Source: an uncultured Ruminiclostridium sp. (GTDB taxonomy: Bacteria > Bacillota > Clostridia > Oscillospirales > Ruminococcaceae). Taken from it: a stretch of 64,000 nt of DNA. Position numbers and translations under genes: made by a program. The first letter of the stretch is position 1. The number at the start of each line of letters is the position of its first letter. The notes under the pieces are model-generated. The model did no database searches, was not told where the DNA came from, and saw nothing but the letters and a program-made list of their open reading frames with translations. This document shows, one piece after another, positions 55,202 to 64,000 of this stretch. Location of the stretch: positions 151,154-215,153 of the forward strand of contig CATLBH010000001.1 in the NCBI GenBank assembly GCA_949878745.1, in the 5' to 3' direction.

Positions 55202-55726
55202 TTATTTGGGGGGCAAATTAGCTTTATTGCATACATAAACATAGTGAGGCATATCAACATTGCGGTAACGCTTAACAAAGACGTCGGCTTTTATCATTCC
55301 GTTTCTTTCCGCAACCCTTTGGGATGGCAGATTGGAGTCTCTTATTATGGAGTAAACGGCTTCGAGACCAATCACCTCAAAGGCGTATTTTTTCCAGAAT
55401 AAAGCGGCTTCCGTAGCATAGCCCTTGTGCCAGAAGCTTCTTTGAAAGAGATATCCTATTTCGGGAACCTTTTTTCCGTTGTAATCCTGTAAGGTAAGTC
55501 CGCATTGACCTATAAGCATATTGCTTTCCTTAAGTATAACCGCGTACAGCCCCATACCGTTTTCGTTTTCATAGCGCCAAAGCTGTCTGTCTATCCATTC
55601 GTCCACCTCTTCGTCGTCGAATTTCCCTTCATAAGCGTACATGGCTTTTTCGTCCTGCAATATTTTGCACAGATCGCTGCGGTCGTTTCTTGTGATTTTT
55701 CTGAAATACAGACGTTCGCTTTCCAC
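55202..55726 (-). CDS. GNAT family N-acetyltransferase (RimJ-like)
   Basis: MESERLYFRKITRNDRSDLCKI; GYLFQRSFWHKGYATEAALFW. Confidence 0.9.
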   Translation of the reverse strand: MESERLYFRKITRNDRSDLCKILQDEKAMYAYEGKFDDEEVDEWIDRQLWRYENENGMGLYAVILKESNMLIGQCGLTLQDYNGKKVPEIGYLFQRSFWHKGYATEAALFWKKYAFEVIGLEAVYSIIRDSNLPSQRVAERNGMIKADVFVKRYRNVDMPHYVYVCNKANLPPK

Positions 55727-55737
55727 GGCTTTCTCCT

Positions 55738-55953
55738 TTACCGTAAATCCAGCTTTTTCATAAGCTCCAGTATCTCGCTTCGCCGCCTTTCGGTGGCTTC
55801 CGTATCTACAATATATGCTCCGTTTTCACAGAACAATACGTCGCCTTCCTTTGCAGTTTCTTGAATAAGAGCTTTTTCTATTTTTAAGACGGCGTCGGCT
55901 TTGCTGTCCTCCACTACCGCGTAATTTCCCTCGAACCTGTCTATTATAAGCAT
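55738..55953 (-). CDS. DUF3006 family protein
   Basis: MLIIDRFEGNYAVVEDSKA, paired with a ComEC-like MBL protein. Confidence 0.8.
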   Translation of the reverse strand: MLIIDRFEGNYAVVEDSKADAVLKIEKALIQETAKEGDVLFCENGAYIVDTEATERRRSEILELMKKLDLR

Positions 55954-55966
55954 TCTTTCACCTTTT

Positions 55967-56977
55967 TTATCCCTTCTCGGCGGTTATCTCAAGCCCGCTT
56001 CCGTCGCTGACAAACACAATGCTCCCCAAAATATCGGTTCGGTAAATAACGATATCGGATTTTTCCAGCCGCTTCACGGTTTCCTTATGAGGGTGACCGT
56101 AATCGTTGCCCTCGCCCACCTCGATCACCGCGTATTCGGGATCGACGGCTTTTAAAAATTCCTTGTGAGTGGAGGTGGAGCTTCCGTGGTGAGCCGTTTT
56201 AAGCACGTCGGCGGACACAGTTGCCCCCGAAGCCAGAATATCGGCTTCCGCTTCTTTTTCTATATCCCCCGTAAACAGGAAGGAATTTTCGCCGTGACAG
56301 AATTTCACGGTAACGGAATAATTGTTAAGATCGTCGTAATCGCTCACCGGGGATAAAAGGGTAAATTCCCCGTTATCAAGGGGATACGAGATTCCCGCCT
56401 CGGCGTATTCCACCTCTATGTCGTTTTCGCCTATGGATTCCAACAGCCGTTTATAAGCGTTGGAGGTGGGGGTAAGCTCTTTTTTTATCTTGGGCATAAT
56501 AACCAGCCCAATATCGAAGCTGTCCAGAATATAGCTCATACCGCCCATATGATCGGAATGAGGGTGGGAAACCACCACATAGTCCAGCCGATTTATACCC
56601 AGATTTGTTATATAGTCTATTACCTCCTGATAACGGTCGCGTTCGCCGCAGTCTATAAGCAGGGATTTGTTCTTTGTAACGATAAGCTCACAGTCGCCTT
56701 GTCCCACGTCGATAAAATGCACCTCCGCCGCACCTTCCCCGTCGGAAACAGCTACGTTTCCGAACCCCGCGCCTTCGTACAGGTCGTTTAGGGTGGGGAT
56801 TCCCTCGATACCGAAAAACTTTTCGTTAAGAAAAAAGAACAGAGCTGACAAAAGAAGGATCACGCCTATCACCGCGATAACCCTTCTTCCGGAGGAGCTT
56901 TTTCCCGCGAAGGCCGCCGCCTGTTTTATCGCCTTGTAACTGTTTCTACCGCTTTTGCGGTTAAAATTGCTTTTCAT
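55967..56977 (-). CDS. ComEC/Rec2-like MBL-fold protein (N-terminal TM)
   Basis: VHFIDVGQGDCELIVTKNKSLLIDCGERD, VVSHPHSDHMGGM, TAHHGSSTSTHKEFL. Confidence 0.9.
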   Translation of the reverse strand: MKSNFNRKSGRNSYKAIKQAAAFAGKSSSGRRVIAVIGVILLLSALFFFLNEKFFGIEGIPTLNDLYEGAGFGNVAVSDGEGAAEVHFIDVGQGDCELIVTKNKSLLIDCGERDRYQEVIDYITNLGINRLDYVVVSHPHSDHMGGMSYILDSFDIGLVIMPKIKKELTPTSNAYKRLLESIGENDIEVEYAEAGISYPLDNGEFTLLSPVSDYDDLNNYSVTVKFCHGENSFLFTGDIEKEAEADILASGATVSADVLKTAHHGSSTSTHKEFLKAVDPEYAVIEVGEGNDYGHPHKETVKRLEKSDIVIYRTDILGSIVFVSDGSGLEITAEKG

Positions 56978-56981
56978 TATG

Positions 56982-59747
56982 TCAGTCCTCTTTGTTCAGC
57001 TTTCTTTCATACCAAGCTTCCTTGGACATAAGGAGCTGGCGGGGCTTGTTACCTTCGGGAGCGCCCACGATTCCCATCTGTTCCATCATATCTATCAGCC
57101 TCGCCGCTCTTCCGTAGCCTACGTTAAGCCTTCTCTGAAGCGCCGAGGTGCTGGCTCCGCCGTTGGCGAACACCACGTCTATGGCTTCGTCCAGCTTGTC
57201 ATCCGTTACGTCCAGGTCGCCGTTGAAGCCGCCGTCCTTGTCCTTGTCGCCGCCGCCTACCTTTTCCGCCTGACGGTCGATTTCGTTCATTACGTTTTCG
57301 TCGTATTCCAAAGCGAACTTGTTCTTGATGAACTCGGTGACCCTTTCCACCTCGTCGTCGGATACCCAACAGCCCTGAACGCGGGTAGGCATGGGCATAG
57401 TTACCGATTTATACAGCATATCGCCCTTTCCGAGAAGCTTTTCCGCGCCCGCGGTATCTATAATGGTTCGGCTGTCCACTTGGGAAGCCACTTTAAGGGC
57501 TATTCGTGAGGGGATATTGGATTTTATAAGACCGGTTATAACGTCTACCGAGGGTCTTTGAGTGGCCACCACCAGGTGCATTCCCGCCGCTCTCGCCTTC
57601 TGGGCAAGACGGCAGATACTGGCTTCCACGTCGTTTTTAGCGCACATCATAAGGTCGGCCAGCTCGTCTATAAATATAACCACCTGGGGCATAGGCTCCA
57701 GATCCTCTCTGGAAGCGGCAAGCTTATTGTAGGCCTTTATATCCCTCACGTTGTTTTCGCTTAGGGTATTGTAGCGCTTGTCCATTTCGGTACAGGCCCA
57801 CGCCAGCGCGCCCGCCGCCTTCTTGGGGTCGGTCACCACGGGCAGCAGAAGGTGTCCTATACCGTTATATATCATAAACTCAACCGCTTTCGGGTCGATC
57901 ATTACCAACCGCACCTCGTCGGGGGTGGAGCGGAAAAGAATACTCATTATAATGGAGTTGACACAGACGGATTTTCCCGCGCCGGTGGTTCCCGCTATAA
58001 GGATATGGGGCATATCGGCGATGTTGCAGATAACCACGTCGCCGGAAATGTTCTTTCCGAGAGCCGCCCCCAGCCTGCTTTCGCACTTTCTGAAGGTGTC
58101 GCTGTCTATCATTTCGCGGATATATACGGTGTCCTTTTCCTTGTTGGGAACCTCTATGCCCACCGCCGCCTTGTTGGGAATGGGGGCTTCTATTCTTATT
58201 CCCGCAGTGGCGAGATTAAGGGAGATATCGTCCACCAGGCCCGTTATTTTGGAGATTTTGACTCCCGTGGCGGGCTGAAGCTCGTAGCGGGTGACGGAGG
58301 GGCCTCTTACCGCCTGTAAAAAGTTGGTGGAAACGCCGAAGCTTTTAAGGGCGTTAACGAGGGTGGTGGCGTTGTGTTCGATTTCGGCGTTGATGTTTTC
58401 GTCGGTGGCGGAGCGCTTAGGCTCGTTGAGAAGCGCGGGGGGGGGGAGGATATATTCTTCGGCGCTTATCTGCTCCGAAGACTGTTCACCCTTTTCCGTT
58501 TCAAGAACAATGCCGTTTCTCCTGTTTTTTTCCTCGATTTCCCTGTTGTAATCGATTATGGCCTGTTCTATTTCGCTTATCTCGCTTTTGGGCTTTTCCT
58601 TTTCGGTTTTGGGGGCAGGGGGAGGCGGGGAGGATGGGGCTTTTTGCTCCGCCGCTGTCTCGAATTCCGCGCTTTCCGACGGTTCGGCCGGCTTGGTCTC
58701 GGCGGGAATCGCTTCAGTCTCCGTGTTTTCCGTCAATTCGGCATTTTCCGTCTCGGAAGGTATATTTTCGGCTTCCTCCTTGTTCGCTTCCGCGTTTTTG
58801 GCGTAATCCTCGTCGGTAAGGCGAGGGGGAACAACGGCGGATTTCGCGCCTATTTTTATAAGATACTCATCGGATTCCTGCTTCTGTTCGCTGACGAGCG
58901 CCTTTGTTTTTTTGTCGTTTTCGGGCGCGGGGGTTGTTTCCTCGCCGCGCACGCTTTTTGACATGGCGTCGAAGCTTCTGAATTTTTCGGCAAGTCTTTC
59001 GGATTCGGAAGCCTCCGCCAAAGCCTCCATTTCTCTTCTTTCGGCTTCCTTAAGCTCCCTTTCCTCTCTTACATAGCGGCTTTCCTCTTCGTATTCCTCT
59101 CTTTTCCGCTTGGCATAGGAGCCTAAGGACATAAAGGGTCTGGCCACAAGGCGGAGAAAATCCATCAAGCTTATATCGGCGATCAGCATTACTATCACAA
59201 AAAATATCAGAAGGATCACTATGGTCGCTCCCACCCGTCCCAAAAGAAGAAGTGGGTAAGCCACAAACAGGGACAGCACGCCGCCGCCCGACAGGTGAGT
59301 CCCGCTGTTATAAACCTCGGATATAACCGAGCCTAAGCTTTCCGATTCGGAAGAGGCAATTTGCCCCACAAAAATAATCTGAATGGCTCCGCAGAGCAGA
59401 AGGATAAAGAGAATGATCTTTATCAGCATGGCGGTAATGGTGGATTTTCCCTTATCGAGGCTTATCATCACGGCAAAATAAATGAAAACGGGTCCCACCA
59501 GAAACACCGCCGCGCCGAACACGCCGCAGAAAAATCCGTGTATGTAGTCCCACATATTCGGCTGTTCGGCCTCCGCGTTCCCGAAGATGGCGAAGCAGGC
59601 CAGCATAATTCCCACCGCAAAAAGCACCACAGACCATATGTTTCTGCGGCGCTTGTTTCTTGCGAGAGCCTCGGCTTTTTTTGCTCCCGAAGCGGAGAGG
59701 GTTTTTGAAGCCGTTGTTTTTGAGGATTTTTTTTGAGTTGCTGCCAT
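56982..59747 (-). CDS. DNA translocase FtsK/SpoIIIE
   Basis: N-terminal TM segments, LIAGTTGAGKSVCVNSII, gamma domain TSALQRRLNVGYGRAARLIDMME. Confidence 0.96.
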   Translation of the reverse strand: MAATQKKSSKTTASKTLSASGAKKAEALARNKRRRNIWSVVLFAVGIMLACFAIFGNAEAEQPNMWDYIHGFFCGVFGAAVFLVGPVFIYFAVMISLDKGKSTITAMLIKIILFILLLCGAIQIIFVGQIASSESESLGSVISEVYNSGTHLSGGGVLSLFVAYPLLLLGRVGATIVILLIFFVIVMLIADISLMDFLRLVARPFMSLGSYAKRKREEYEEESRYVREERELKEAERREMEALAEASESERLAEKFRSFDAMSKSVRGEETTPAPENDKKTKALVSEQKQESDEYLIKIGAKSAVVPPRLTDEDYAKNAEANKEEAENIPSETENAELTENTETEAIPAETKPAEPSESAEFETAAEQKAPSSPPPPAPKTEKEKPKSEISEIEQAIIDYNREIEEKNRRNGIVLETEKGEQSSEQISAEEYILPPPALLNEPKRSATDENINAEIEHNATTLVNALKSFGVSTNFLQAVRGPSVTRYELQPATGVKISKITGLVDDISLNLATAGIRIEAPIPNKAAVGIEVPNKEKDTVYIREMIDSDTFRKCESRLGAALGKNISGDVVICNIADMPHILIAGTTGAGKSVCVNSIIMSILFRSTPDEVRLVMIDPKAVEFMIYNGIGHLLLPVVTDPKKAAGALAWACTEMDKRYNTLSENNVRDIKAYNKLAASREDLEPMPQVVIFIDELADLMMCAKNDVEASICRLAQKARAAGMHLVVATQRPSVDVITGLIKSNIPSRIALKVASQVDSRTIIDTAGAEKLLGKGDMLYKSVTMPMPTRVQGCWVSDDEVERVTEFIKNKFALEYDENVMNEIDRQAEKVGGGDKDKDGGFNGDLDVTDDKLDEAIDVVFANGGASTSALQRRLNVGYGRAARLIDMMEQMGIVGAPEGNKPRQLLMSKEAWYERKLNKED

Positions 59748-59789
59748 TTATACCTCCGATTTTTTGAAAAATTTCTTTTTTACGGTTTA

Positions 59790-59901
59790 TACTAATCTTT
59801 AATCATATTGTAGACGAAGTCGGAAATATGATTAAAGATTACACCCGAAACACTAATCTTTGGTCAACATTTTTTGTCTATAATCTGACCAAAGATTAGT
59901 A
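59790..59901. repeat. Two-hairpin palindromic element (112 bp), TTA target duplication
   Basis: TTA|TACTAATCTTTAATCATATT..AATATGATTAAAGATTACACCCGAAACACTAATCTTTGGTCA..TGACCAAAGATTAGTA|TTA; the 25378-25490 element in reverse. Confidence 0.8.
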
Positions 59902-59968
59902 TTAGAACCTATCAAAAACATTTACTTTAGGTATAAACCGTTACATTTTAAACAATCCGTTTTTATTT

Positions 59969-60829
59969 TTACTGAAATCTGACGGGGTTTCCGGTGACGG
60001 TTTCGTAAATTCCCGTTCCCGCACAGGCCAGACCCAGCAGTAAGAGATATATTCCGAAATATTTAAACTTGTTCTTTTTGGTGACCAGCCTTACAAGCTT
60101 TATGGAAAGTATTCCAACCACCGCCGACACGATAAAGCCAATGGCCAGAACGGGGTAATCCAATTCCACACCCGAATCGAAGGCGTCCTTTAATTCCAGA
60201 ACGCTTCCTCCGAGAATGGCGGGAATTCCGAGAATAAAGGAAAATTTCACGGCGGTTTCCCTTGAAAGGCCGCAGAACAGCCCCGCCGTTATTGTGGAGC
60301 CCGAACGGGAAACGCCGGGGAAAAGAGCCACGCACTGAAAAAGTCCCACGGTCACCGCGTCGCGAAGCTTCATATCCTTACCCGTTTTCAGTCCTTTCAC
60401 ACAAGCGTCGGACAGGAACAAAAGCAGCGCCGTGAACAAAAAAGCGCAGCCCTCGAAAATTATGTCCCCGTCCCCCTCCATACATGTGAAGAAGTCTTTG
60501 ACAAGATAAGCGGGCACCAAAAGGAGAGTGGCTATTATCACCATAAACATCATACGGCGGTTATCGTTCATATCCTTCCAGGAAAATTTACCCGTAAAAA
60601 TATCGCCTATGGTGAGAAAAAATTCCTTTATCATACCGAAAATATCCCGCCAGAAGGCGGCGAACACCGCTACCAGCGTTCCTAAGTGAAGCACTATGGA
60701 TATTATCAGCGTGGATTCCTCTATTCCCAGAAAATGCTGAGCCACCGAAAGGTGGCCGGAGCTGGATATGGGAAGGAATTCGGTCAGACCCTGAATTATG
60801 CCTTGAATAACAATCTTTATGTATTCCAT
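59969..60829 (-). CDS. uppP: Undecaprenyl-diphosphatase
   Basis: GIIQGLTEFLPISSSGHL; LFPGVSRSGSTITAGL. Confidence 0.95.
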   Translation of the reverse strand: MEYIKIVIQGIIQGLTEFLPISSSGHLSVAQHFLGIEESTLIISIVLHLGTLVAVFAAFWRDIFGMIKEFFLTIGDIFTGKFSWKDMNDNRRMMFMVIIATLLLVPAYLVKDFFTCMEGDGDIIFEGCAFLFTALLLFLSDACVKGLKTGKDMKLRDAVTVGLFQCVALFPGVSRSGSTITAGLFCGLSRETAVKFSFILGIPAILGGSVLELKDAFDSGVELDYPVLAIGFIVSAVVGILSIKLVRLVTKKNKFKYFGIYLLLLGLACAGTGIYETVTGNPVRFQ

Positions 60830-60883
60830 ATGTTCTCCCGTCAGTAATAGTAAAATAATGGTATATGTACGGCCGATCCTTAG

Positions 60884-61066
60884 GGAACCGCTGATTAAAG
60901 CGTAGCGTAACACAATCAGCCGCGTGAGTACGCTGCTTTGAGCGGGGGATTGTGTTTTATACCGTTCCCTTTTTAAACTGACGAAATACACACAGTTTAA
61001 AAAGGGATTGCACCCAAAGCACTAATCCAACAGTTTAAAAAGGGATTAGTATTAATCAGCGGTTCC
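60884..61066. mobile_element. MITE-like element (GGAACCGCTGATTAA...TTAATCAGCGGTTCC) with nested two-hairpin element
   Basis: Shares flanks with 32359-32567 but different nested stems. Confidence 0.75.
60960..61051. repeat. Two-hairpin palindromic element (92 bp), TTA target duplication
   Basis: TTA|TACCGTTCCCTTTTTAAACTG..CAGTTTAAAAAGGGATTGCACCCAAAGCACTAATCC..GGGATTAGTA|TTA. Confidence 0.8.
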
Positions 61067-61133
61067 TTGGAATCGGCAGGTTTTTCGCCGTTAAAATCAT
61101 TATCCACATCATCGGCAACAGCGGCAGTATCGT

Positions 61134-61325
61134 TCAGAAAACGGACTTGTTTTCCGAAGCCGCGGCTCGGAGATAATCCTTGGGGTCGGTTGAAAAAAAG
61201 TTTTTCCTCTGAGGTACGCCTCCGTAATTCGTCATAGGGTAAATGTCGCCGGTGCTTTGACTTTTAGTATATTCATTGTTCCCCGCGAAAAAAACGTCAT
61301 AATCGCTGATTATCGAATGAAACAT
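61134..61325 (-). CDS. YlzJ-like small protein
   Basis: Strong AAGGAGG RBS; YGGVPQRKNFFSTDPKDYLRA resembles the YlzJ family; located between tepA-like and ftsK/spoIIIE genes as in the Bacillus tepA-ylzJ-spoIIIE order. Confidence 0.55.
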   Translation of the reverse strand: MFHSIISDYDVFFAGNNEYTKSQSTGDIYPMTNYGGVPQRKNFFSTDPKDYLRAAASENKSVF

Positions 61326-61363
61326 TTTTGGCCTCCTTACACTATACCTTTAAAACTTTGGCA

Positions 61364-62290
61364 TCAGCCGTCCGACAGCTCGAATTTCCCGTTTTCGTAG
61401 ACGATATCGCCGCTGCATATCATATTCAGCAGGGATACGGCGCGCTGATCGTCTATCTCGTCGGGAATTATGCGCTTCGACGCTTTTGATTTCTGGGGCT
61501 GTTTCTTCTGGTTTTTCTTTTTGGGGGAAGGCTTTTTTTCGTATTCCTCGTTTTCTATCATATCGTATAGGCACTGTATGGCGTCGGAAAGTCCGCCGAG
61601 ACTGTCTATAAGTCCCTCTTTTACCGCCGTATCGCCGTCCACCACCGAACCCACGTCCATAACCAGCTCGTCTTTCTTCATCATAAGCTCCTTGAAACGT
61701 GAAGCGGAGATTCCGCTGTTCTTGGTGACAAAGTTGATGATACGCTCCTGCATTCTGTCAAAGTAGGACAGAGTCTGAGGTATCCCCAAAAGCAGTCCGT
61801 TCATTCTTACGGGGTGTATGGTCATTGTGGCGGAGGGAACAATGAAGCTTCGTCTCGCGCTCACGGCGAGAGGCACGCCGATGGAATGTCCGCCGCCCAC
61901 CACGATTGAAACGGTGGGTTTTCTCATTCCCGCGATAAGCTCGGAGATGGCGAGTCCCGCCTCCACGTCGCCGCCCACGGTGTTTAAAATTATCAGAAGG
62001 CCTTCTATCTCGGGATCCTGTTCTATAGCCACGAGGGCGGGGATAATATGCTCATACTTTGTGGTCTTGTTCTGAGGCGGAAGGATATAGTGCCCTTCTA
62101 TCTGACCGATAACGGTAAGACAGTGTATGGCGTGCTTGGCATTGGTGGCGACTATTCCCGTATCAATAATCTGTTGATTTCGGGTTTCGGGCGAGGTTTC
62201 ATCGTTTTGAGACTCTTCGGTTTCATCGCTGTTTTTTAGGGGCTCGCTGGGCTTGGTGTATTCGCTGTGCTTATTTTTTTTGTTTCCCAT
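61364..62290 (-). CDS. ClpP-class protease, translocation-enhancing protein TepA-like
   Basis: [47 protein letters not shown]. Confidence 0.9.
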   Translation of the reverse strand: MGNKKNKHSEYTKPSEPLKNSDETEESQNDETSPETRNQQIIDTGIVATNAKHAIHCLTVIGQIEGHYILPPQNKTTKYEHIIPALVAIEQDPEIEGLLIILNTVGGDVEAGLAISELIAGMRKPTVSIVVGGGHSIGVPLAVSARRSFIVPSATMTIHPVRMNGLLLGIPQTLSYFDRMQERIINFVTKNSGISASRFKELMMKKDELVMDVGSVVDGDTAVKEGLIDSLGGLSDAIQCLYDMIENEEYEKKPSPKKKNQKKQPQKSKASKRIIPDEIDDQRAVSLLNMICSGDIVYENGKFELSDG

Positions 62291-62610
62291 ATAATTTAAA
62301 ACCTTTCATAAAAAATTTTTTACGATCAATCGGGTGTTTTTCGGAAAAATTCCTTATTCCACGATATCTTTAAAATTATTTTTTCAGAAAAAGGCGAAAT
62401 TATACGGATACGAAAAGAGGGAAGTTGGAGTATTCGAAAAAGTGGTGTTTTTTAGCTTTTCCGCGACAAGCCCTATTCGATATATAATGTCACATTCTTT
62501 AATATTATACCAAAATTTACGAAAAAAGTAAACAGCTTTTTCGCAATCTTTTCAAATCTTTTAAAAAAACAGTGCCGAATAAGATTCAAGCACTGTTTTT
62601 ATTTTTTTAT

Positions 62611-63186
62611 TTAAGCTTTGATATCAAGCTCCCCTTTACCTCCGGATTCCCCGTAAACCAACGAAGTAATACTTTCATCGGAGAAGATATTGTCCAGCAA
62701 TCCTTCGGGAACGTGATTACCCGGCTTCCAGCCGGGGACTTTTGCCTTTATGGCGCCCGAAACTCTTTCGGAGATTTCCCTATTAAGCTGTCCCAGCGTC
62801 CAACAGGCGGACAAGCGGTCCTCTCTTTTCAGCGTTTTGTAATACTCGTTGTTTTTTCGGTAATAAGCGTCCCATTCGGCTTCGTTGTCCCCCGACATTC
62901 CGTTGTATTTGTAATAAGCGTTTTTTACGTTGTTTAAAACGTGTTCTTTCATTTCGGCGGAAACGGGTATGATTTTTTTATAGTCCCCGTTTCGGCCGGT
63001 TACGTCCATTCCCTCTACGCCGTAGCTGTTTTTGCGGCGTCCCGCCAAAAAGGCTTCAAGATCGTTTTTATAGCCGTCGGAGCGTTTGGGGGCGCCTGAC
63101 GTTCTGAAAAAAACGGTTTTGCTCTTGTTTGCGCCGTTGGCCGCTTGCAAAAGCCGCAAAATCGTTTGACTGTTATTTATGCGCAT
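62611..63186 (-). CDS. Uncharacterised protein (191 aa) paired with a DUF6033-like gene
   Basis: Intact ORF; MRINNSQTILRLLQAANGANKSKTVFF; tandem with 63200-63850. Confidence 0.65.
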   Translation of the reverse strand: MRINNSQTILRLLQAANGANKSKTVFFRTSGAPKRSDGYKNDLEAFLAGRRKNSYGVEGMDVTGRNGDYKKIIPVSAEMKEHVLNNVKNAYYKYNGMSGDNEAEWDAYYRKNNEYYKTLKREDRLSACWTLGQLNREISERVSGAIKAKVPGWKPGNHVPEGLLDNIFSDESITSLVYGESGGKGELDIKA

Positions 63187-63199
63187 AATTCTTTCCTTT

Positions 63200-63850
63200 C
63201 TACACCCTCATATCCAATTGATCGCCCTTTTCCTCCCCGCCGTTTTTGCCGCCGACCGCAAAAGTTCCGTCGGCAATTTCCCGCGCCTTGTCGCGGAATT
63301 TTTTCAACAGCTTTTCCAAGGTTTCGGACTTTTCCAAGCGCTTTTGCTTTGCCGCTTCCTCCGATTTCTTCTTTTCCCGCTTTTCTTTAAGCTTTTCCGC
63401 GGCGCTTTTTTTATCGGATATCTTTTTGCCCTCGTCCTCCCGCGGCTTATGCCTGCTTATGCTCCAATATGTAACTCTTCCGTTTTTATCAACGGCGGTG
63501 CCGCAGGCTATCATTTCGGAGCCGTAAGAGGCGAGACCGTCCTTTATTATCCTTGCCGCTTCGGGCGCTTCTTCGATGATCTTTTCGTACTTTGCCGCCG
63601 TTTCGGGATCGGAGGCCATTTTTCGGATTATATCGGAGGAAATAACCACGTTGTTCCCTCCGGAACAGCCAAACATATAGCCGTCCTCCTGTCTTTCGTT
63701 TTTAAAGTCCGCCACGGTTATATTAACGTCGGGATATTTTTCTTTAAGCCGGCTTAGATAATCCCGCGTCTCGTTTCCCGCCTTCCCGCCGTTCTTGGCA
63801 TTGTCCGCCGCGCGGGCGTTTGGGTATCCGCTTATTTCCGTTATCGCCAT
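63200..63850 (-). CDS. DUF6033-like protein
   Basis: SRLKEKYPDVNITVADFKNERQEDGYMFGCSGGNNVVISSDIIRKMASDPETAAKYEKIIE. Confidence 0.65.
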   Translation of the reverse strand: MAITEISGYPNARAADNAKNGGKAGNETRDYLSRLKEKYPDVNITVADFKNERQEDGYMFGCSGGNNVVISSDIIRKMASDPETAAKYEKIIEEAPEAARIIKDGLASYGSEMIACGTAVDKNGRVTYWSISRHKPREDEGKKISDKKSAAEKLKEKREKKKSEEAAKQKRLEKSETLEKLLKKFRDKAREIADGTFAVGGKNGGEEKGDQLDMRV

Positions 63851-64000
63851 ATTTTTATCCTCCTTGTATTAAATATAATACTAAAAACCAATTAAACAAT
63901 AGACAAAAACGACAAAATATGGTATACTAAAACAGGGTGAAAAAAATGCCAAAAACATATAAAATTAGCACAAAAAATGTAGCTGAAATAAAAGAAAAAA

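Noticed and set aside
17158-61051. CRISPR array or REP/attC array interpretation of the palindromic repeats
   Set aside because: Copies are dispersed singly tens of kb apart with TWA target duplications, no regularly spaced spacers and no cas or integrase genes.

Overview
The window is a low-to-mid GC Firmicutes (Clostridia, probably Oscillospiraceae-like) chromosomal segment. Most of it is housekeeping genes: glycogen/maltodextrin catabolism, TrkA-type proteins, a 2-oxoacid:ferredoxin oxidoreductase operon, a flavodiiron-reductase-rubredoxin fusion, galT, der-plsY-gpsA, aroQ/pepP, rpsU, the rsfS-yqeK-nadD-yhbY-rdgB-ftsY-mnmE chain, a SecA-like ATPase, glmU-prs, two CPBP proteases, cysK, and tepA-ylzJ-like-uppP-ftsK/spoIIIE. 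No rRNA, tRNA, CRISPR array, prophage or intact transposase was recognised. The most unusual content is intergenic. A dense set of palindromic repeats has conserved scaffolds (ends TACTAAT...ATTAGTA, linker CACCCAAAGCACTA, apparent 3-bp TAA/TTA target duplications) but stem sequences that differ from copy to copy while staying self-complementary. A related core, CTCCTTGA-[14-nt palindrome]-CCTGCGTC, carries a different palindrome in two of its three copies. There are also three long (about 0.5-0.85 kb) hairpin-rich intergenic repeats with compensatory changes, and a minus-strand unit with a consensus sigma-A promoter and two tiny RBS-preceded ORFs that both end Pro-Pro-stop. Other points include a GHKL kinase fused to a DUF3298-like C-terminal domain, two sigma factors with long wHTH-like C-terminal extensions, genes missed by the ORF track (rpsU, a 59-aa membrane protein, a partial isomerase), and two decayed genes. 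All family calls come from reading the sequence and recall of protein families; no database search was run.
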